From Acetivibrio straminisolvens JCM 21531 (lineage in GTDB: Bacteria; Bacillota; Clostridia; Acetivibrionales; Acetivibrionaceae), in the NCBI RefSeq assembly GCF_000521465.1, contig NZ_BAVR01000040.1:1-35266 (forward strand): a DNA stretch of 35,266 nt, in the 5' to 3' direction. The notes under the pieces were generated by a model. That model made no database searches. It worked only from the letters and a program-made list of their open reading frames with translations, and was not told the origin of the DNA. Positions 16,851-27,001 of this stretch are shown here, piece by piece. Positions within the stretch are counted from its first letter, which is position 1, and each line of letters opens with the position of its first letter. The translations under genes and the position numbers were made by a program.

Positions 16851-16904
16851 TGTGACTGTGGAAACCAAAGATAAAATATATATGCATTTGAAAGGTGGCT
16901 TTAT

Positions 16905-17495
16905 ATGAATCATTATTACACTCAAAATCCCGATACTCCCCATGATATAAGCACAATCGATTATAACGTAAAAGACCTTGTTATAAAGCTCAATACCGAT
17001 GCCGGAGTTTTTTCCAAAAGAAAGGTTGATTTCGGAAGTGATTTGTTGATTCGGTCCATTCCTCCGATAAACGGAAATATTCTTGATATAGGATGTGGCT
17101 ACGGCGTCATAGGTATCTCCCTTGCCCTGTTAAATCCTTCTTCCTACGTGACCATGATTGACATCAATGAACGGGCTGTTGGTCTGGCATCACAAAACAT
17201 TCGTTTAAACGGAATTGCCAATGCCAACGCCTTAACAAGCGACGGTTTTTCCAATGTTTCGGGCAAGTTTGATGCAATAGTGAGCAATCCCCCAATACGG
17301 ACCGGAAAGAAAGTAATCTACCCTATTTTTGAAAACAGCATTAACTTTTTAAATCCGGGCGGTTCAATTTATCTTGTAATTCAAAAAAAGCAGGGGGCAA
17401 ATTCTGCCATTGATTTTCTTAAGTCGGTTTATGGAAATTGTGAGGTTATTAATAAAAAAGCCGGGTATTGGATAATAAAAAGCACAAAAGAATAG
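16905..17495 (+). CDS. Class I SAM-dependent methyltransferase, RsmC/small-domain type
   Basis: 196 residues. The N-terminal part (YYTQNPDTPHDISTIDYNVKD) and the fold match single-domain RsmC-like proteins, which in E. coli form the catalytic half of the 16S rRNA m2G1207 enzyme. Motif I NILDIGCGYGVIGISLA binds S-adenosylmethionine; motif IV SNPPIRTGK is the NPP(Y/I) signature of N-methyltransferases acting on nucleic acid or protein bases. Target here is inferred, not shown. AAAGGTGG lies about 6 nt before the ATG. It is the only plus-strand gene in the right half of the window, between ecfA1 and ecfA2, and ends 44 bases from the ecfA1 stop. Confidence 0.82.
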   Translation: MNHYYTQNPDTPHDISTIDYNVKDLVIKLNTDAGVFSKRKVDFGSDLLIRSIPPINGNILDIGCGYGVIGISLALLNPSSYVTMIDINERAVGLASQNIRLNGIANANALTSDGFSNVSGKFDAIVSNPPIRTGKKVIYPIFENSINFLNPGGSIYLVIQKKQGANSAIDFLKSVYGNCEVINKKAGYWIIKSTKE

Positions 17496-17539
17496 CTCCT
17501 GATTTTTGGGTAAAAATCTGTCCTTGCAGCACTCAAATA

Positions 17540-18398
17540 TCAGGCTTTGGCAATCTTCCCAGCAAGCCATTGGACTGCTTCTTCCACAGTAAGTATATTA
17601 TCCGGCACATTATAACCGTTTTTCTTAAGCTCATGGCATAATTCCGCAACCTGAGGTACATCAAGCCCCAAGGCTTTCATCTCCTCGACTCTTGAAAATA
17701 TTTCATTGGGCTTTCCATCCATTACTATTTCCCCATTATCAATCACCAGAACCTTTTGGCCAATACTGCCTCCTCCATGTAATGGGTAATATGAATGATT
17801 GTTATATTCTCCTTTTGATTCAACTCTTTAAGAACCTTTAGTACCTCTTTTCTTCCAATCGGGTCAAGCATAGAAGTTGCCTCATCAAGGACAATGCATT
17901 TTGGCTTCATGGCTAAAATACCTGCTATTGCAACTCTTTGCTTTTGACCTCCCGACAAATGGTGGGGCGATGCTTTTTTTTGCTCTTCCATGCCCACATT
18001 TTTTAGTGCTTCACTAACTCTTTTCACAATCTCCTCCGAAGGTATGCCAAGTTCTCCGGGCCAAAAGCCACATCCTCTTCAACCGATGTTGCAACTATCT
18101 GATTATCCGGATTTTGAAATACCATACCTACCGTCTGTCTTATTTCCCATAAGTTTTCTTCGGCCGAGGTCTTTTTTCCCTTAATGTAAAGTACACCTTG
18201 GGTAGGAACCAAAATAGCGTTGAGAAGCCTTGCAAAGGTTGATTTTCCAGAGCCGTTTCGGCCAATAACAACCACAAATTCTCCCTCATGTATCTTTGCA
18301 TTTACTTTTCTTAATACAGGAGTTTTAAAAGTGTTGTCATTATTTCTTTTGTTGTATGTATATTCTACATTACTGGCTTTTACTATTATATCCTTCAT
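17540..18398 (-). CDS. ecfA1: Energy-coupling factor transporter ATPase EcfA1 (two apparent frameshifts)
   Basis: 286 residues after repair. First ATPase of the ECF importer: Walker [11 protein letters not shown]-loop [21 protein letters not shown] (the EcfA1-type sequence), signature [15 protein letters not shown], Walker [15 protein letters not shown]-loop ITHYMEEA, and a C-terminal EcfA extension ([19 protein letters not shown]). One base is missing in CC at 18047-18048 (repair: [18 protein letters not shown]) and one in the T run at 17754-17757 (repair: [17 protein letters not shown]). I start at ATG 18398 with GGAGAG 6 nt before it. It follows rplQ by 80 bases and may be the tail of the ribosomal superoperon. 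Confidence 0.9.
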
Positions 18399-18419
18399 TT
18401 TTTCTCTCCTAATAAAACA

Positions 18420-18453
18420 GGGATTAAGGTGAATTTTTATAACACCCAATCCC
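18420..18453 (-). other. Stem-loop between rplQ and ecfA1
   Basis: Minus strand GGGATT-GGTG / CACC-AATCCC (18448-18453 with 18420-18425 as the outer stem), an 11-nt loop, followed by TGTTTTATT. The tail is too broken for a confident terminator; it may partly terminate the ribosomal transcript or mark an RNA processing site before ecfA1. Confidence 0.45.
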
Positions 18454-18478
18454 CGTAAGTATACAGCTTCTTGTAATA

Positions 18479-19003
18479 TTAAACTAATTGCAGAATTACC
18501 ATCTCTGCAGCATCGCCTTTTCTTGGACCGATTTTGTAGATTCTTGTATATCCACCGTTTACGTCCTTATACTTGGGCGCAATCTCATCAAATAACTTGT
18601 TTGCAAGATTGATTGTATTTCCTTCGCTGTCTTTTACTCTGTATAACCAGCTCATTACTTTTCTTCTTGCATGAAGTCTTGAAGGATTGTCTACTCTCTG
18701 CATGTCAGTCTTAACTTCTCTTTCTACAACCAGATACTCATTACCGTTTTTTGATTTCTTTGTATTGGTAATCTTGTTACCCTTCGAATCTACTTTGGCA
18801 GCACTAACCTTTACCTGCTTGGATGTAAAGTTGTCACATTCCTTTACAGCTATTGCAATAAGCTTTTCTGCTATATTCTTAACTTCCTTGGCTCTCGCTT
18901 CAGTCGTTTCGATTTTTCCGTTTTGGAATAAGGACGTAACAAGACCCTTTAAAATTGCCTTTCTCTGGTCAGTAGGACGTCCGAGTTTCCTCTGTGCTGG
19001 CAT
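18479..19003 (-). CDS. rplQ: 50S ribosomal protein bL17
   Basis: 174 residues. Begins [42 protein letters not shown], the conserved bL17 core that lies near the exit tunnel of the large subunit. Longer than the roughly 115-130 residues common in bacteria because of an insertion (about 60-110, [30 protein letters not shown]), seen from memory in other Clostridia; the end [23 protein letters not shown] is canonical. GGAGG precedes the ATG. Last ribosomal gene of the superoperon. Confidence 0.95.
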   Translation of the reverse strand: MPAQRKLGRPTDQRKAILKGLVTSLFQNGKIETTEARAKEVKNIAEKLIAIAVKECDNFTSKQVKVSAAKVDSKGNKITNTKKSKNGNEYLVVEREVKTDMQRVDNPSRLHARRKVMSWLYRVKDSEGNTINLANKLFDEIAPKYKDVNGGYTRIYKIGPRKGDAAEMVILQLV

Positions 19004-19090
19004 TCTTATACCTCCTTTGCTTAAGTCTGCTATGATTGTAACATAAGGTTACTAAATCATACACATACTCATAATTTAATCTTTTAACGG

Positions 19091-20038
19091 TTAGTCTTCA
19101 CTTGGTGCTAATGACAATCCCAAAGCTTTTAGCTTGTTCAGGACTTCTTCAAGCGACTTTCTTCCAAGATTTCTAACCTTCATCATATCTTCCTCAGTTC
19201 TGTTTGTAAGATCTTCAACGGTATTTATACCGGCTCTCTTCAAGCAGTTGTAAGACCTTACGGACAGGTCAAGCTCTTCAATGGTCATTTCAAGAACTTT
19301 TTCCTTCTTGGTCTCTTCCTTTTCAACCATTATCTCAGCATTCTTAGCATTATCAGACAGGTCGATAAACAGGTTGAGATGTTCACTCAGTATTTTTGCA
19401 CCCAGACTAATTGCTTCATCCGGTTTTATACTTCCATTGGTCCAAACTTCCAAAGTCAGCTTGTCATAGTCAGTAACCTGACCGACACGTGTGTTCTCCA
19501 CCGTATAGTTAACCTTGCTTACCGGCGTAAAAATCGAATCAACAGGTATAACTCCTATGGGCTGACCGGGATGCTTATTCTTGTCGGCAGATACATATCC
19601 TCTGCCTTTATCGATGGTCATCTCCATATAAAGTCTGTGTTCACCGCTCAATGTTGCAATCTTGTGATCCGGGTTAAGAATTTCAACATCAGAATCTGCT
19701 TTAATATCTGATGCCTTTACTTCTCCTTCTCCCTCAGCATCAATATATATAACCTTTGGTCCGTCTCCGTGAAGATTTAACGATAGCTCTTTGATATTAA
19801 GGATTATTTCGGTTACATCCTCAACTACACCAGGTATTGTTGAAAACTCGTGCAGTACGCCATCTATCTTGATTGAGGTTACAGCTACACCGGGCAAAGA
19901 TGAAAGCAATATCCTTCTTAGTGAATTACCAAGAGTGATACCATATCCTCTCTCCAATGGTTCTACTACAAATTTTCCATATCTGTTGTCTTCACTAGAT
20001 ATTATACATTCTATCTTCGGCTTTTCAATTTCTATCAT
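19091..20038 (-). CDS. rpoA: RNA polymerase alpha subunit
   Basis: 315 residues, full length. The N-terminal domain ([52 protein letters not shown]) dimerises and nucleates core assembly; the C-terminal domain ([56 protein letters not shown]) contacts UP-element DNA and activators. ATG at 20038 is chosen over the adjacent upstream TTG because GGAGG is correctly spaced to it. It lies between rpsD and rplQ as in the alpha operon of most bacteria; a 145-base leader separates it from rpsD. Confidence 0.97.
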   Translation of the reverse strand: MIEIEKPKIECIISSEDNRYGKFVVEPLERGYGITLGNSLRRILLSSLPGVAVTSIKIDGVLHEFSTIPGVVEDVTEIILNIKELSLNLHGDGPKVIYIDAEGEGEVKASDIKADSDVEILNPDHKIATLSGEHRLYMEMTIDKGRGYVSADKNKHPGQPIGVIPVDSIFTPVSKVNYTVENTRVGQVTDYDKLTLEVWTNGSIKPDEAISLGAKILSEHLNLFIDLSDNAKNAEIMVEKEETKKEKVLEMTIEELDLSVRSYNCLKRAGINTVEDLTNRTEEDMMKVRNLGRKSLEEVLNKLKALGLSLAPSED

Positions 20039-20074
20039 CAAAAACCCTCCTTTGAACTATTATATTTTTTGAGG

Positions 20075-20152
20075 GCAACTGATTCAAAGTTCTTTATCTC
20101 TCAATTTAACCATAATTAAACCTTCATCTCTATTGTTACAATCCTCAGTTGC
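20075..20152 (-). other. Inverted repeat in the rpsD-rpoA gap
   Basis: GCAACTGA (20075-20082) and its complement TCAGTTGC (20145-20152) could close a 78-base structure in the transcript upstream of rpoA. No T-tract. Possibly an RNA control or processing element; the evidence is only the 8-bp match. Confidence 0.3.
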
Positions 20153-20183
20153 TGAACCAGAAATATATATTTAAACCTCTTTA

Positions 20184-20810
20184 TTACTTGGAGTACAACT
20201 CTACTATGAGGCTTTCCTTCAGTGGCAGATCAATATCTTCTCTTGACGGTAAAGCTACTATCTTTGCCGACATCTCTTCAGCATCATATTCCAGCCACTG
20301 CGGAGTCGGTTTTCCAGCTGCATGCTCTTTATTGTCCTTCATCTTTTCTGAGCTTTTGCTCTTTTCATTTACTGCTATTACATCTCCAAGCTTAACAAGA
20401 TAAGATGGAATATTTACCCTTTTTCCATTAACGCTAAAGTGACCATGTCTTACCAACTGTCTTGCTTCTGGCCTTGAAACTGCAAGACCCATTCTGTAAA
20501 CAACATTATCCAGTCTCAGCTCGAGAATTTGAAGAAGGTTTTCACCTGTGATTCCTTTCTTTTTAACAGCCATATCAAAATACTTTCTGAACTGGCTTTC
20601 AAGAACTCCATAATATCTTTTGGCCTTTTGCTTTTCACGAAGCTGAAGACCATATTCTGACAATTTCTTTTTGTTTTGGCCATGCTGTCCGGGAGCATAT
20701 CCTCTCCTGGCAACCGAGCATTTATTTGTAGTGCATCTTTCACCCTTGAGGTAGAGTTTTTCACCCTCCCTGCGGCAGAGTCTGCAAGATGCGTCGGTAT
20801 ATCTTGCCAT
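20184..20810 (-). CDS. rpsD: 30S ribosomal protein uS4
   Basis: 208 residues. Primary 16S binder that starts 30S body assembly. N-terminus [44 protein letters not shown] has four Cys (a zinc-type uS4); the S4 RNA-binding domain follows ([44 protein letters not shown]). GGAGGTG precedes the ATG. In place between rpsK and rpoA. Confidence 0.97.
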   Translation of the reverse strand: MARYTDASCRLCRREGEKLYLKGERCTTNKCSVARRGYAPGQHGQNKKKLSEYGLQLREKQKAKRYYGVLESQFRKYFDMAVKKKGITGENLLQILELRLDNVVYRMGLAVSRPEARQLVRHGHFSVNGKRVNIPSYLVKLGDVIAVNEKSKSSEKMKDNKEHAAGKPTPQWLEYDAEEMSAKIVALPSREDIDLPLKESLIVELYSK

Positions 20811-20862
20811 CTAATTTTACACCTCCAACAAAATATTAAAACTTTATAACCGTTCACGTCAA

Positions 20863-21266
20863 TTATACTCTTCTTCTCTTAGGTGGCCTGCAGCATTGTG
20901 AGGAATAGGAGTCACATCTTTAATTAGGCTGACTTCAAGTCCTGCAGCCTGCAGCGCTCTGATTGCAGCTTCTCTTCCTGAACCCGGACCCTTAACATAA
21001 ACTTCAACAGTTTTAAGTCCATGCTCCATCGCTGCTTTTGCTGCAGCTTCTGCCGCCATCTGAGCTGCAAAAGGTGTGCTCTTTCTTGAACCTCTGAAGC
21101 CTAAACTTCCAGCACTTGACCAGGAAATGGCATTTCCTGAAACGTCAGTTAATGTGACTATTGTATTATTAAATGTTGAACGTATATGCGCCGCTCCACG
21201 TTCAATATTTTTACGCTCTCTTCTTTTTCTAGCAGTCCTCTTGCCACTAGTTGCTTTACTAGCCAT
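20863..21266 (-). CDS. rpsK: 30S ribosomal protein uS11 (one apparent frameshift near the end)
   Basis: 134 residues after repair. Platform protein contacting the mRNA exit region. Core blocks [51 protein letters not shown] and [37 protein letters not shown] are intact. One base is missing at 20894: the raw frame ends [13 protein letters not shown], whereas repair gives the universal end [12 protein letters not shown] with a TAA at 20863. GGAGGT precedes the ATG. Confidence 0.95.
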
Positions 21267-21287
21267 TTGATCCCATACCTCCTTTTA

Positions 21288-21658
21288 CTATTTCTTTCTC
21301 TGAGCTCCAACAGTTCTCTTCGGACCTTTTCTTGTCCTCGCATTTGTCTTGGTTCTTTGTCCGCGAACCGGAAGACCCATTCTATGTCTTCTACCTCTGT
21401 AGCATCCAATTTCCATCAATCTTTTAATGTTGAGGGCAATTTCTCTTCTCAAATCTCCTTCAACCTTGTATTCCTTATCTATTGTTTCCCTAAGTTTGCT
21501 AATTTCATCGTCTGTCAGATCTCTGACTCTAGTGTCGGGATTTATACCAGTTTTTCGTAAAATCTCATTTGACAAAGTTCTGCCAATTCCATAGATGTAG
21601 GTTAACCCGATTTCTACCCTTTTCTCTCTAGCAAGTCGACTCCGGCAATACGTGCCAT
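21288..21658 (-). CDS. rpsM: 30S ribosomal protein uS13 (one apparent frameshift near the start)
   Basis: 123 residues after repair. Head protein forming bridges to the 50S subunit and touching P-site tRNA. The true N-terminus is [34 protein letters not shown] from ATG 21658 (GGAGGTG upstream); one base missing at 21631 stops the raw frame after about 14 codons. The rest, including [31 protein letters not shown], is intact. A 325-base insert separates it from rpmJ, unlike the tight spacing elsewhere in the superoperon. Confidence 0.95.
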
Positions 21659-21811
21659 CTTTTTTTACACCTCCAACATATTACTATAAATTCTTGACAA
21701 ATTTTTTTATATATAAAATAAACAATCCAGGTTATGATTGCAGATACAACAATTATATCTACAATCATACAGCCGCGCCCTGTATGTTATTTTTACCGCA
21801 AGACTTCATCA

Positions 21812-21973
21812 GATGACAGTTGACAAAAGACAGTTGCCATTCTATTCAATGTTTTTGGAATTACATTGTCGATATATTTTAAAGCTTCAACGTAATCCAA
21901 TCCCATTATTTTATAAAAAACAACTGTAACTATTTAATAATAGGCAAAGTACTGTCCATTGTCAACTGTCATC
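21812..21973. repeat. 162-bp element bounded by terminal inverted repeats in the rpmJ-rpsM gap
   Basis: The gap 21659-21983 (325 bases) holds a 14-bp perfect inverted repeat, GATGACAGTTGACA at 21812-21825 and its complement at 21960-21973. The match extends to about 22 bp with two mismatches (GTTGACAA..GACAGT). Ends also contain a short direct repeat (GACAGT). This resembles a small non-autonomous transposable element (MITE-like). Inside, on the minus strand, an unrecognised 37-codon frame runs 21793-21906 (MGLDYVEALKYIDNVIPK...). I see no promoter or terminator that I would trust in the rest of the gap. Confidence 0.5.
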
Positions 21974-21983
21974 CGGAAAATTT

Positions 21984-22097
21984 TTAGCCCTGTCTTTGTT
22001 TATGTTTTGGATTCTGGCAAATTACCATTACTCTTCCTTTTCTTCTGATTATCTTGCATTTTTCGCAAATAACCTTTACAGATGGTTTTACTTTCAT
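21984..22097 (-). CDS. rpmJ: 50S ribosomal protein bL36
   Basis: 37 residues: [21 protein letters not shown], then [16 protein letters not shown]. Three Cys and one His form the zinc ribbon of the zinc-containing bL36 form, a late-assembling protein of the large subunit. GGAGGGAAAGTGAA precedes the ATG. Between infA and rpsM as usual. Confidence 0.96.
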   Translation of the reverse strand: MKVKPSVKVICEKCKIIRRKGRVMVICQNPKHKQRQG

Positions 22098-22116
22098 TTC
22101 ACTTTCCCTCCTTAAA

Positions 22117-22335
22117 TTACTTAGCCCTCCATGTTATCCTACCCCGGGTCAGATCATAAGGAGATAGCTCAACTGTAACCTTATCCCCTGGTAAAATCCT
22201 AATAAAATTCATCCTGAGTTTACCGGATATGTGGGCCAGTATTTTATGTCCGTTATCTAATTCCACTTCAAACATCGCATTTGGCAATGCCTCAACAACC
22301 TTACCTTCTACTTCAATTACATCTTCCTTAGACAA
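22117..22335 (-). CDS. infA: Translation initiation factor IF-1
   Basis: 72 residues, one OB-fold ([72 protein letters not shown]), essentially the consensus. Binds the 30S A site during initiation. GGAGG precedes the ATG. Follows the KOW gene by 38 bases and precedes rpmJ by 19. Confidence 0.98.
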   Translation of the reverse strand: MSKEDVIEVEGKVVEALPNAMFEVELDNGHKILAHISGKLRMNFIRILPGDKVTVELSPYDLTRGRITWRAK

Positions 22336-22373
22336 TTCAACTCCTCCTTACTACTGATACCAAACCCTTAATT

Positions 22374-22655
22374 TCAATTAAAATCATCTTCCGCATCTCC
22401 AGTTTCGGCTAATGCTTTTCGAATTTCCGAATTCGAAACTCTACTTCCGTTTTTTAATTTATCACTTAAAGGTAGTATAACTTTTTCGGTAATTCTAAGG
22501 TGCTTTATTTTCTTAGTCTTTGGTTTTTCAACTCTTCTTAAGTCACCATCTGCCACCAGTACATTTTTGTCATCTACTATACCGATAACAACAAGTTTCC
22601 GTCCTGCATCCCGTCCGGCTTTCGAGTAAACTACCTGCCCCACGCTAACTATCAT
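22374..22655 (-). CDS. KOW-domain RNA-binding protein (L14e-like)
   Basis: 93 residues. N-terminal KOW motif VSVGQVVYSKAGRDAGRKLVVIGIVDDKNVLVADGDLRRVEKPKTKKIKHLRIT resembles archaeal/eukaryotic L14e and L24-type RNA-binding folds; a short acidic C-tail follows. Such genes commonly sit between map and infA in Clostridia; the function is unproven, presumably ribosome-linked. I choose ATG 22655 (MIVSVGQ) because GAGGTGA is well spaced before it; an upstream in-frame start at 22679 lacks a site. Confidence 0.85.
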   Translation of the reverse strand: MIVSVGQVVYSKAGRDAGRKLVVIGIVDDKNVLVADGDLRRVEKPKTKKIKHLRITEKVILPLSDKLKNGSRVSNSEIRKALAETGDAEDDFN

Positions 22656-22682
22656 CAACTCACCTCTGTTCATTATCATACC

Positions 22683-23448
22683 CTAACTCGGCATTGTTAA
22701 AATTATGGGTTCGTTTTCCGTTATCGCTATCGTGTTCTCATAATGGGCTGAAAGCTTACCGTCTGCTGTTACGACTGTCCATCCGTTCTTGAGTATCTTA
22801 ACCACATGAGTTCCCTGGTTCACCATAGGTTCTATAGCCAGCGTCATACCAACTTCCAGCCTGCTTCTTTGTCCGCTGCATCTATAGTTTGGTATCTGAG
22901 GCTCTTCATGCATCTCTTTTCCTATGCCGTGGCCAACAAAATCCCGAACAACAGAAAAACCGTTTGCTACTACATAATCTTCCACAGCGCCGGAAATATC
23001 GATTATTCTATTACCCTTTACTGCTTTCTCCAATCCCTTGAAGAAACTTTCTTTCGTAACATCAATCAGCCTTTGGGCTTCACTTGAAATCTGTCCCACA
23101 GCAAAGGTCCTGGCAGCATCACCATGAAAGCCGTGTATATAAGCACCAATATCAACACTAATAATATCGCCATCTTTTAGCACCCTTAAACCCGGTATTC
23201 CGTGAACCACTTCATCATTTACTGAAGCACATATACTTCCAGGAAAGTCTTGGACATTCTTGAAAGCCGCCTTATAGCCCTTGAAGGATGGTATCGCTCC
23301 GTACTTTCTGATAGTTTCCTCCGCAATCCTGTCAAGTTCTATTGTAGAAACACCGGGTTTAACGGCTTCTTCAACATTTTTTAGGCTAATGCTACTATTT
23401 CGCCAGCTTTTTTCATTAACTCAATTTCTTTTTTAGTCTTTATTGATA

Positions 23449-23452
<4 letters not shown>
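22683..23452 (-). CDS. map: Methionine aminopeptidase type I (one apparent frameshift)
   Basis: 256 residues after repair. Removes N-terminal Met from nascent proteins. N-terminus MISIKTKKEIELMKKAGEIVA, then one missing base at about 23388-23391, then SLKNVEEAVKPGVSTIELDRIAEETIRKYGAIPSFKGY. Metal ligands are recognisable: D in SVDIGA and D in HGDAART, H in FVGHGIGKEMHEEP, E in LAIEPMVNQG, and E in HYENTIAI. Its ATG overlaps the adk stop (ATGA), showing translational coupling. Part of the secY-adk-map-infA segment. Confidence 0.94.
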
Positions 23453-24104
<652 letters not shown>

Positions 24105-24165
24105 TCATCCTCCCCCACCTGCTATCAAAATTGCCGATTGTAAGCTTATTCTAATTAGTCATGCA

Positions 24166-25449
24166 TTATTCCAAAAATCCTTTGTAGTGTCTCATTATCA
24201 TTTGTGACTCAATCTGTTTAACTGTTTCGAGGGCAACACCGACAAGGATAAGTACGCTGGTTCCTGCAAACCAGATTCCGCTGATTTTTGTTATTGCCTG
24301 CAATATTGAAGGCAATATCTGAATCAGAGCGAGGAACAAAGCTGAGAACCATGTTATTCTGCTAATTACTTTGTAAATATAGTCAGATGTCGGTTTTCCC
24401 GGTCTTATTCCAGGTATGAAACCTCCGTTTTTCTTAAGGTTGTTTGCAAGTTCAATCGGGTTGAACTGAATAAATGTGTAGAAAAACGTAAAGAACATAA
24501 TTAGAATACCGGACAAAATGGATATTTCAATCCTGCTCTGGAACCCTCTAAAGTACAGAGCCACCGGATGAGTCGAATTCGGGAAGAAAAATCCTACTAT
24601 TGTCGCAGGCAATGCAACAAAGGATGTGGCAAATATAATAGGCAAAACACCGGCCATATTTACTTTAATAGGAATATGTGTGCTCTGTCCTCCATACATC
24701 TTTCTGCCTACAACCCTTTTTGCATATTGTACGGGTATGCGCCTTTCAGCCTCAGTAACCCATACTACTGCAGCAATAATGGCTACAAATAAAATCAATA
24801 CACCTAATACTCCAAAAATTCCGAGGACACCTTTACCCAATTTTTCTAATTTGTACTCATTGTATAGATAAAGTATTCCTTCAGGTCCTCTTGATACAAT
24901 ACCTGCAAAGATGAGCAAGGAAATTCCGTTTCCTATGCCATACTCTGTGATTTGTTCACCAAGCCACATCAGGAATGCTGTACCTGCTGTAAATGAAAGA
25001 GTTATGGTTATGAATGACAATACATTTCTTTCATTAACGGCCTGGTCCAATCCGAAGTAAAATGCTGTTGCTTGGAGGAATCCGAGAATGACTGCTCCAT
25101 ATCTTGTATACTGTGCAATAATTTTTCTACCTTCTTCTCCTTCTTTGGCAAGAGCCTCTAGTTTAGGGATTGCTACTGTTAAAAGCTGTATAATGATCGA
25201 AGCGTTAATATAAGGTGAAATACTCATGGCAAAGATTGTTGCTTTCTCAAACGCTCCACCGGACAATATATTAACAAAACCGAAGATTGTTCCTTGACCT
25301 ATCATACTTTTTAATACATCAGGATTCAAGCCTGGAACCGGTATAAAGGAGCCAAGCCTGAATATAACTATCATCAGTAATGTGAAGAACATCTTTCTTC
25401 TTAAGTCAGCTATCTTCCAGGCGTTTCTCATAGTTGTAAACAACCCCAT
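24166..25449 (-). CDS. secY: Protein translocase channel subunit SecY
   Basis: 427 residues, full length and unbroken. Ten predicted membrane helices forming the protein-conducting channel. Landmarks: IADLRRKMFFTLLMIVIFRLGSFIPVPGL (helix 1), the plug-region GGAFEKATIFAMSISPYINASIIIQLL (helix 2), GEQITEYGIGNGISLLIFAGIVSR, ERRIPVQYAKRVVGRKMYGGQSTHIPIKVNMAGVLPIIFA (cytosolic loop to helix 7) and NGGFIPGIRPGKPTSDYI (C5 loop contacting SecA and ribosomes). Starts 2 bases after the rplO stop. Confidence 0.98.
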   Translation of the reverse strand: MGLFTTMRNAWKIADLRRKMFFTLLMIVIFRLGSFIPVPGLNPDVLKSMIGQGTIFGFVNILSGGAFEKATIFAMSISPYINASIIIQLLTVAIPKLEALAKEGEEGRKIIAQYTRYGAVILGFLQATAFYFGLDQAVNERNVLSFITITLSFTAGTAFLMWLGEQITEYGIGNGISLLIFAGIVSRGPEGILYLYNEYKLEKLGKGVLGIFGVLGVLILFVAIIAAVVWVTEAERRIPVQYAKRVVGRKMYGGQSTHIPIKVNMAGVLPIIFATSFVALPATIVGFFFPNSTHPVALYFRGFQSRIEISILSGILIMFFTFFYTFIQFNPIELANNLKKNGGFIPGIRPGKPTSDYIYKVISRITWFSALFLALIQILPSILQAITKISGIWFAGTSVLILVGVALETVKQIESQMIMRHYKGFLE

Positions 25450-25450
25450 A

Positions 25451-25891
25451 TTATATCACCTCGACCTTTCCTCCTGCAGCCTCAATTTTTTCTGAAGCCG
25501 TCTTAGTAAATCTTGCCGCTTTTACAGTAAGCTTTTTTGTTAGCTCGCCATTACCTAAGATTGCCACTCCATCATTAATTTTCTTAATAATGCCCTTTTC
25601 TTTCAAGAGCTCTTGCGTTACTACTGTACCATTATCAAACACGTTTAAAGCAGACACGTTAACTTCTGTATATACTTTTGCAAATATATTATTGAATCCT
25701 CTCTTTGGAACTCTTCTGTAGAGAGGCATTTGTCCACCTTCAAAACCGGGTCTTACACCGCCTCCGGCACGTGCATTCTGACCTTTGTGTCCTCTTCCTG
25801 CTGTTTTACCGTTACCGGTTCCGTGTCCTCTACCTTTTCTTTTCGGCAGTTTCTTTGAGCCTGGAGCAGGTTGTAATTCAAACAACTTCAT
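25451..25891 (-). CDS. rplO: 50S ribosomal protein uL15
   Basis: 146 residues. Starts [66 protein letters not shown], the Gly/Arg/Lys-rich rRNA-binding N-tail; globular C-terminus ends [21 protein letters not shown]. Late assembly protein of the large subunit. AGGAGG precedes the ATG; adjacent to rpmD and secY. Confidence 0.98.
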   Translation of the reverse strand: MKLFELQPAPGSKKLPKRKGRGHGTGNGKTAGRGHKGQNARAGGGVRPGFEGGQMPLYRRVPKRGFNNIFAKVYTEVNVSALNVFDNGTVVTQELLKEKGIIKKINDGVAILGNGELTKKLTVKAARFTKTASEKIEAAGGKVEVI

Positions 25892-25905
25892 GGATTACAC
25901 CTCCT

Positions 25906-26085
25906 TTATATTTCTTCTACTGATAAAACATGTTCAACTTTCTTAATCATACCTCTGATCTGTGGATTATCCTGCTGTTCAACACAGGAGCCGATTTTTT
26001 TCAATCCCAAAGCTTTAACCGTTGCTGCCTGTGCTTCTTTTAATTTATTGGTACTCTTGACCAAAGTTATTTTAAGCTTTGCCAC
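25906..26085 (-). CDS. rpmD: 50S ribosomal protein uL30
   Basis: 59 residues. GTG start at 26085 (GGAGG about 9 nt upstream): [59 protein letters not shown], a standard single-domain bacterial uL30 (ferredoxin-like fold). Lies between rpsE and rplO with 12- and 14-base gaps. Confidence 0.96.
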   Translation of the reverse strand: MAKLKITLVKSTNKLKEAQAATVKALGLKKIGSCVEQQDNPQIRGMIKKVEHVLSVEEI

Positions 26086-26097
26086 TAGAGTTCCCTC

Positions 26098-26598
26098 CTA
26101 ACCTAATACTTCTTCTACAGTTTTATTACGAAGCTTAGCCACTTCTTCTGCTGTCTTTAGCTGAGAGAGACCTTCTATAGTTGCATTAACCATATTTATC
26201 GGATTGTTTGAGCCTAAGGACTTTGTCCTGATGTCTTTAATACCTGCCAATTCCAGTACCGCTCTAACAGGACCTCCAGCTATAACTCCAGTACCGGCTC
26301 CAGCCGGTTTAAGAAGTACTTTTCCTGCACCAAATTCCCCAATTACTTCGTGAGGAATTGTTGTATCAACTATTGGAACTTTTATAAGATTCTTCTTGGC
26401 ATCTTCAATACCTTTTCTTATTGCATCGGGTATTTCTGCAGCCTTACCCATACCGCTGCCAACATGGCCATTTTCATCTCCAACAACAACAAGGGCACTA
26501 AAACGGAAATTCCTACCACCCTTAACAACCTTGGTTACACGCCCGATGTTTACTACTCTCTCTTTAAGATCTAATACACTGGCATCTATGCGTTGCAA
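26098..26598 (-). CDS. rpsE: 30S ribosomal protein uS5
   Basis: 166 residues. N-terminal dsRNA-binding domain ([53 protein letters not shown]) and C-terminal domain ([55 protein letters not shown]). uS5 lines the mRNA entry channel and takes part in decoding fidelity. GGAGGGAG precedes the ATG. Confidence 0.98.
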   Translation of the reverse strand: MQRIDASVLDLKERVVNIGRVTKVVKGGRNFRFSALVVVGDENGHVGSGMGKAAEIPDAIRKGIEDAKKNLIKVPIVDTTIPHEVIGEFGAGKVLLKPAGAGTGVIAGGPVRAVLELAGIKDIRTKSLGSNNPINMVNATIEGLSQLKTAEEVAKLRNKTVEEVLG

Positions 26599-26617
26599 AT
26601 TTTTCTCCCTCCTTCTA

Positions 26618-26986
26618 TTAAAACTCTAGTCCTGCTTCCCTTGCACCTTCGGCAAGTTCCTTGACTCGACCGTGATATATATATCCGCCTCTGTCAAATA
26701 CGACACGCTTAATTCCGCTGGCTAATGCTCTCTTCGCAACCAATTTACCTACTTCCTTGGCAGCTTCTTTGTTTCCACAGTAGCCTAGCTTGCTTTTTAT
26801 GTCTTTGTCAAGCGACGAAGCAGAAACAAGAGTTCTACCAACTGTATCATCAATCACCTGAGCATAGATATTTGTCAAACTTCTATATACATTTAAGCGT
26901 GGACGTTCTGATGTACCAAAAACCTTTTTTCTAACTCTCGCATGCTTTCTTACTCTGGCAACATTTGATCCGGGTTTTTTTATCAT
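26618..26986 (-). CDS. rplR: 50S ribosomal protein uL18
   Basis: 122 residues. Basic N-tail ([37 protein letters not shown]) and the end [37 protein letters not shown], a canonical uL18 that with uL5 binds 5S rRNA in the central protuberance. GGAGG precedes the ATG; 15 bases after rplF. Confidence 0.98.
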   Translation of the reverse strand: MIKKPGSNVARVRKHARVRKKVFGTSERPRLNVYRSLTNIYAQVIDDTVGRTLVSASSLDKDIKSKLGYCGNKEAAKEVGKLVAKRALASGIKRVVFDRGGYIYHGRVKELAEGAREAGLEF

Positions 26987-27001
26987 TTATTTCACTCCCT
27001 C

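Noticed and set aside
21793..21906. 37-codon frame inside the rpmJ-rpsM gap
   Set aside because: No ribosome binding site and no family I know; kept only as part of the repeat-element observation.
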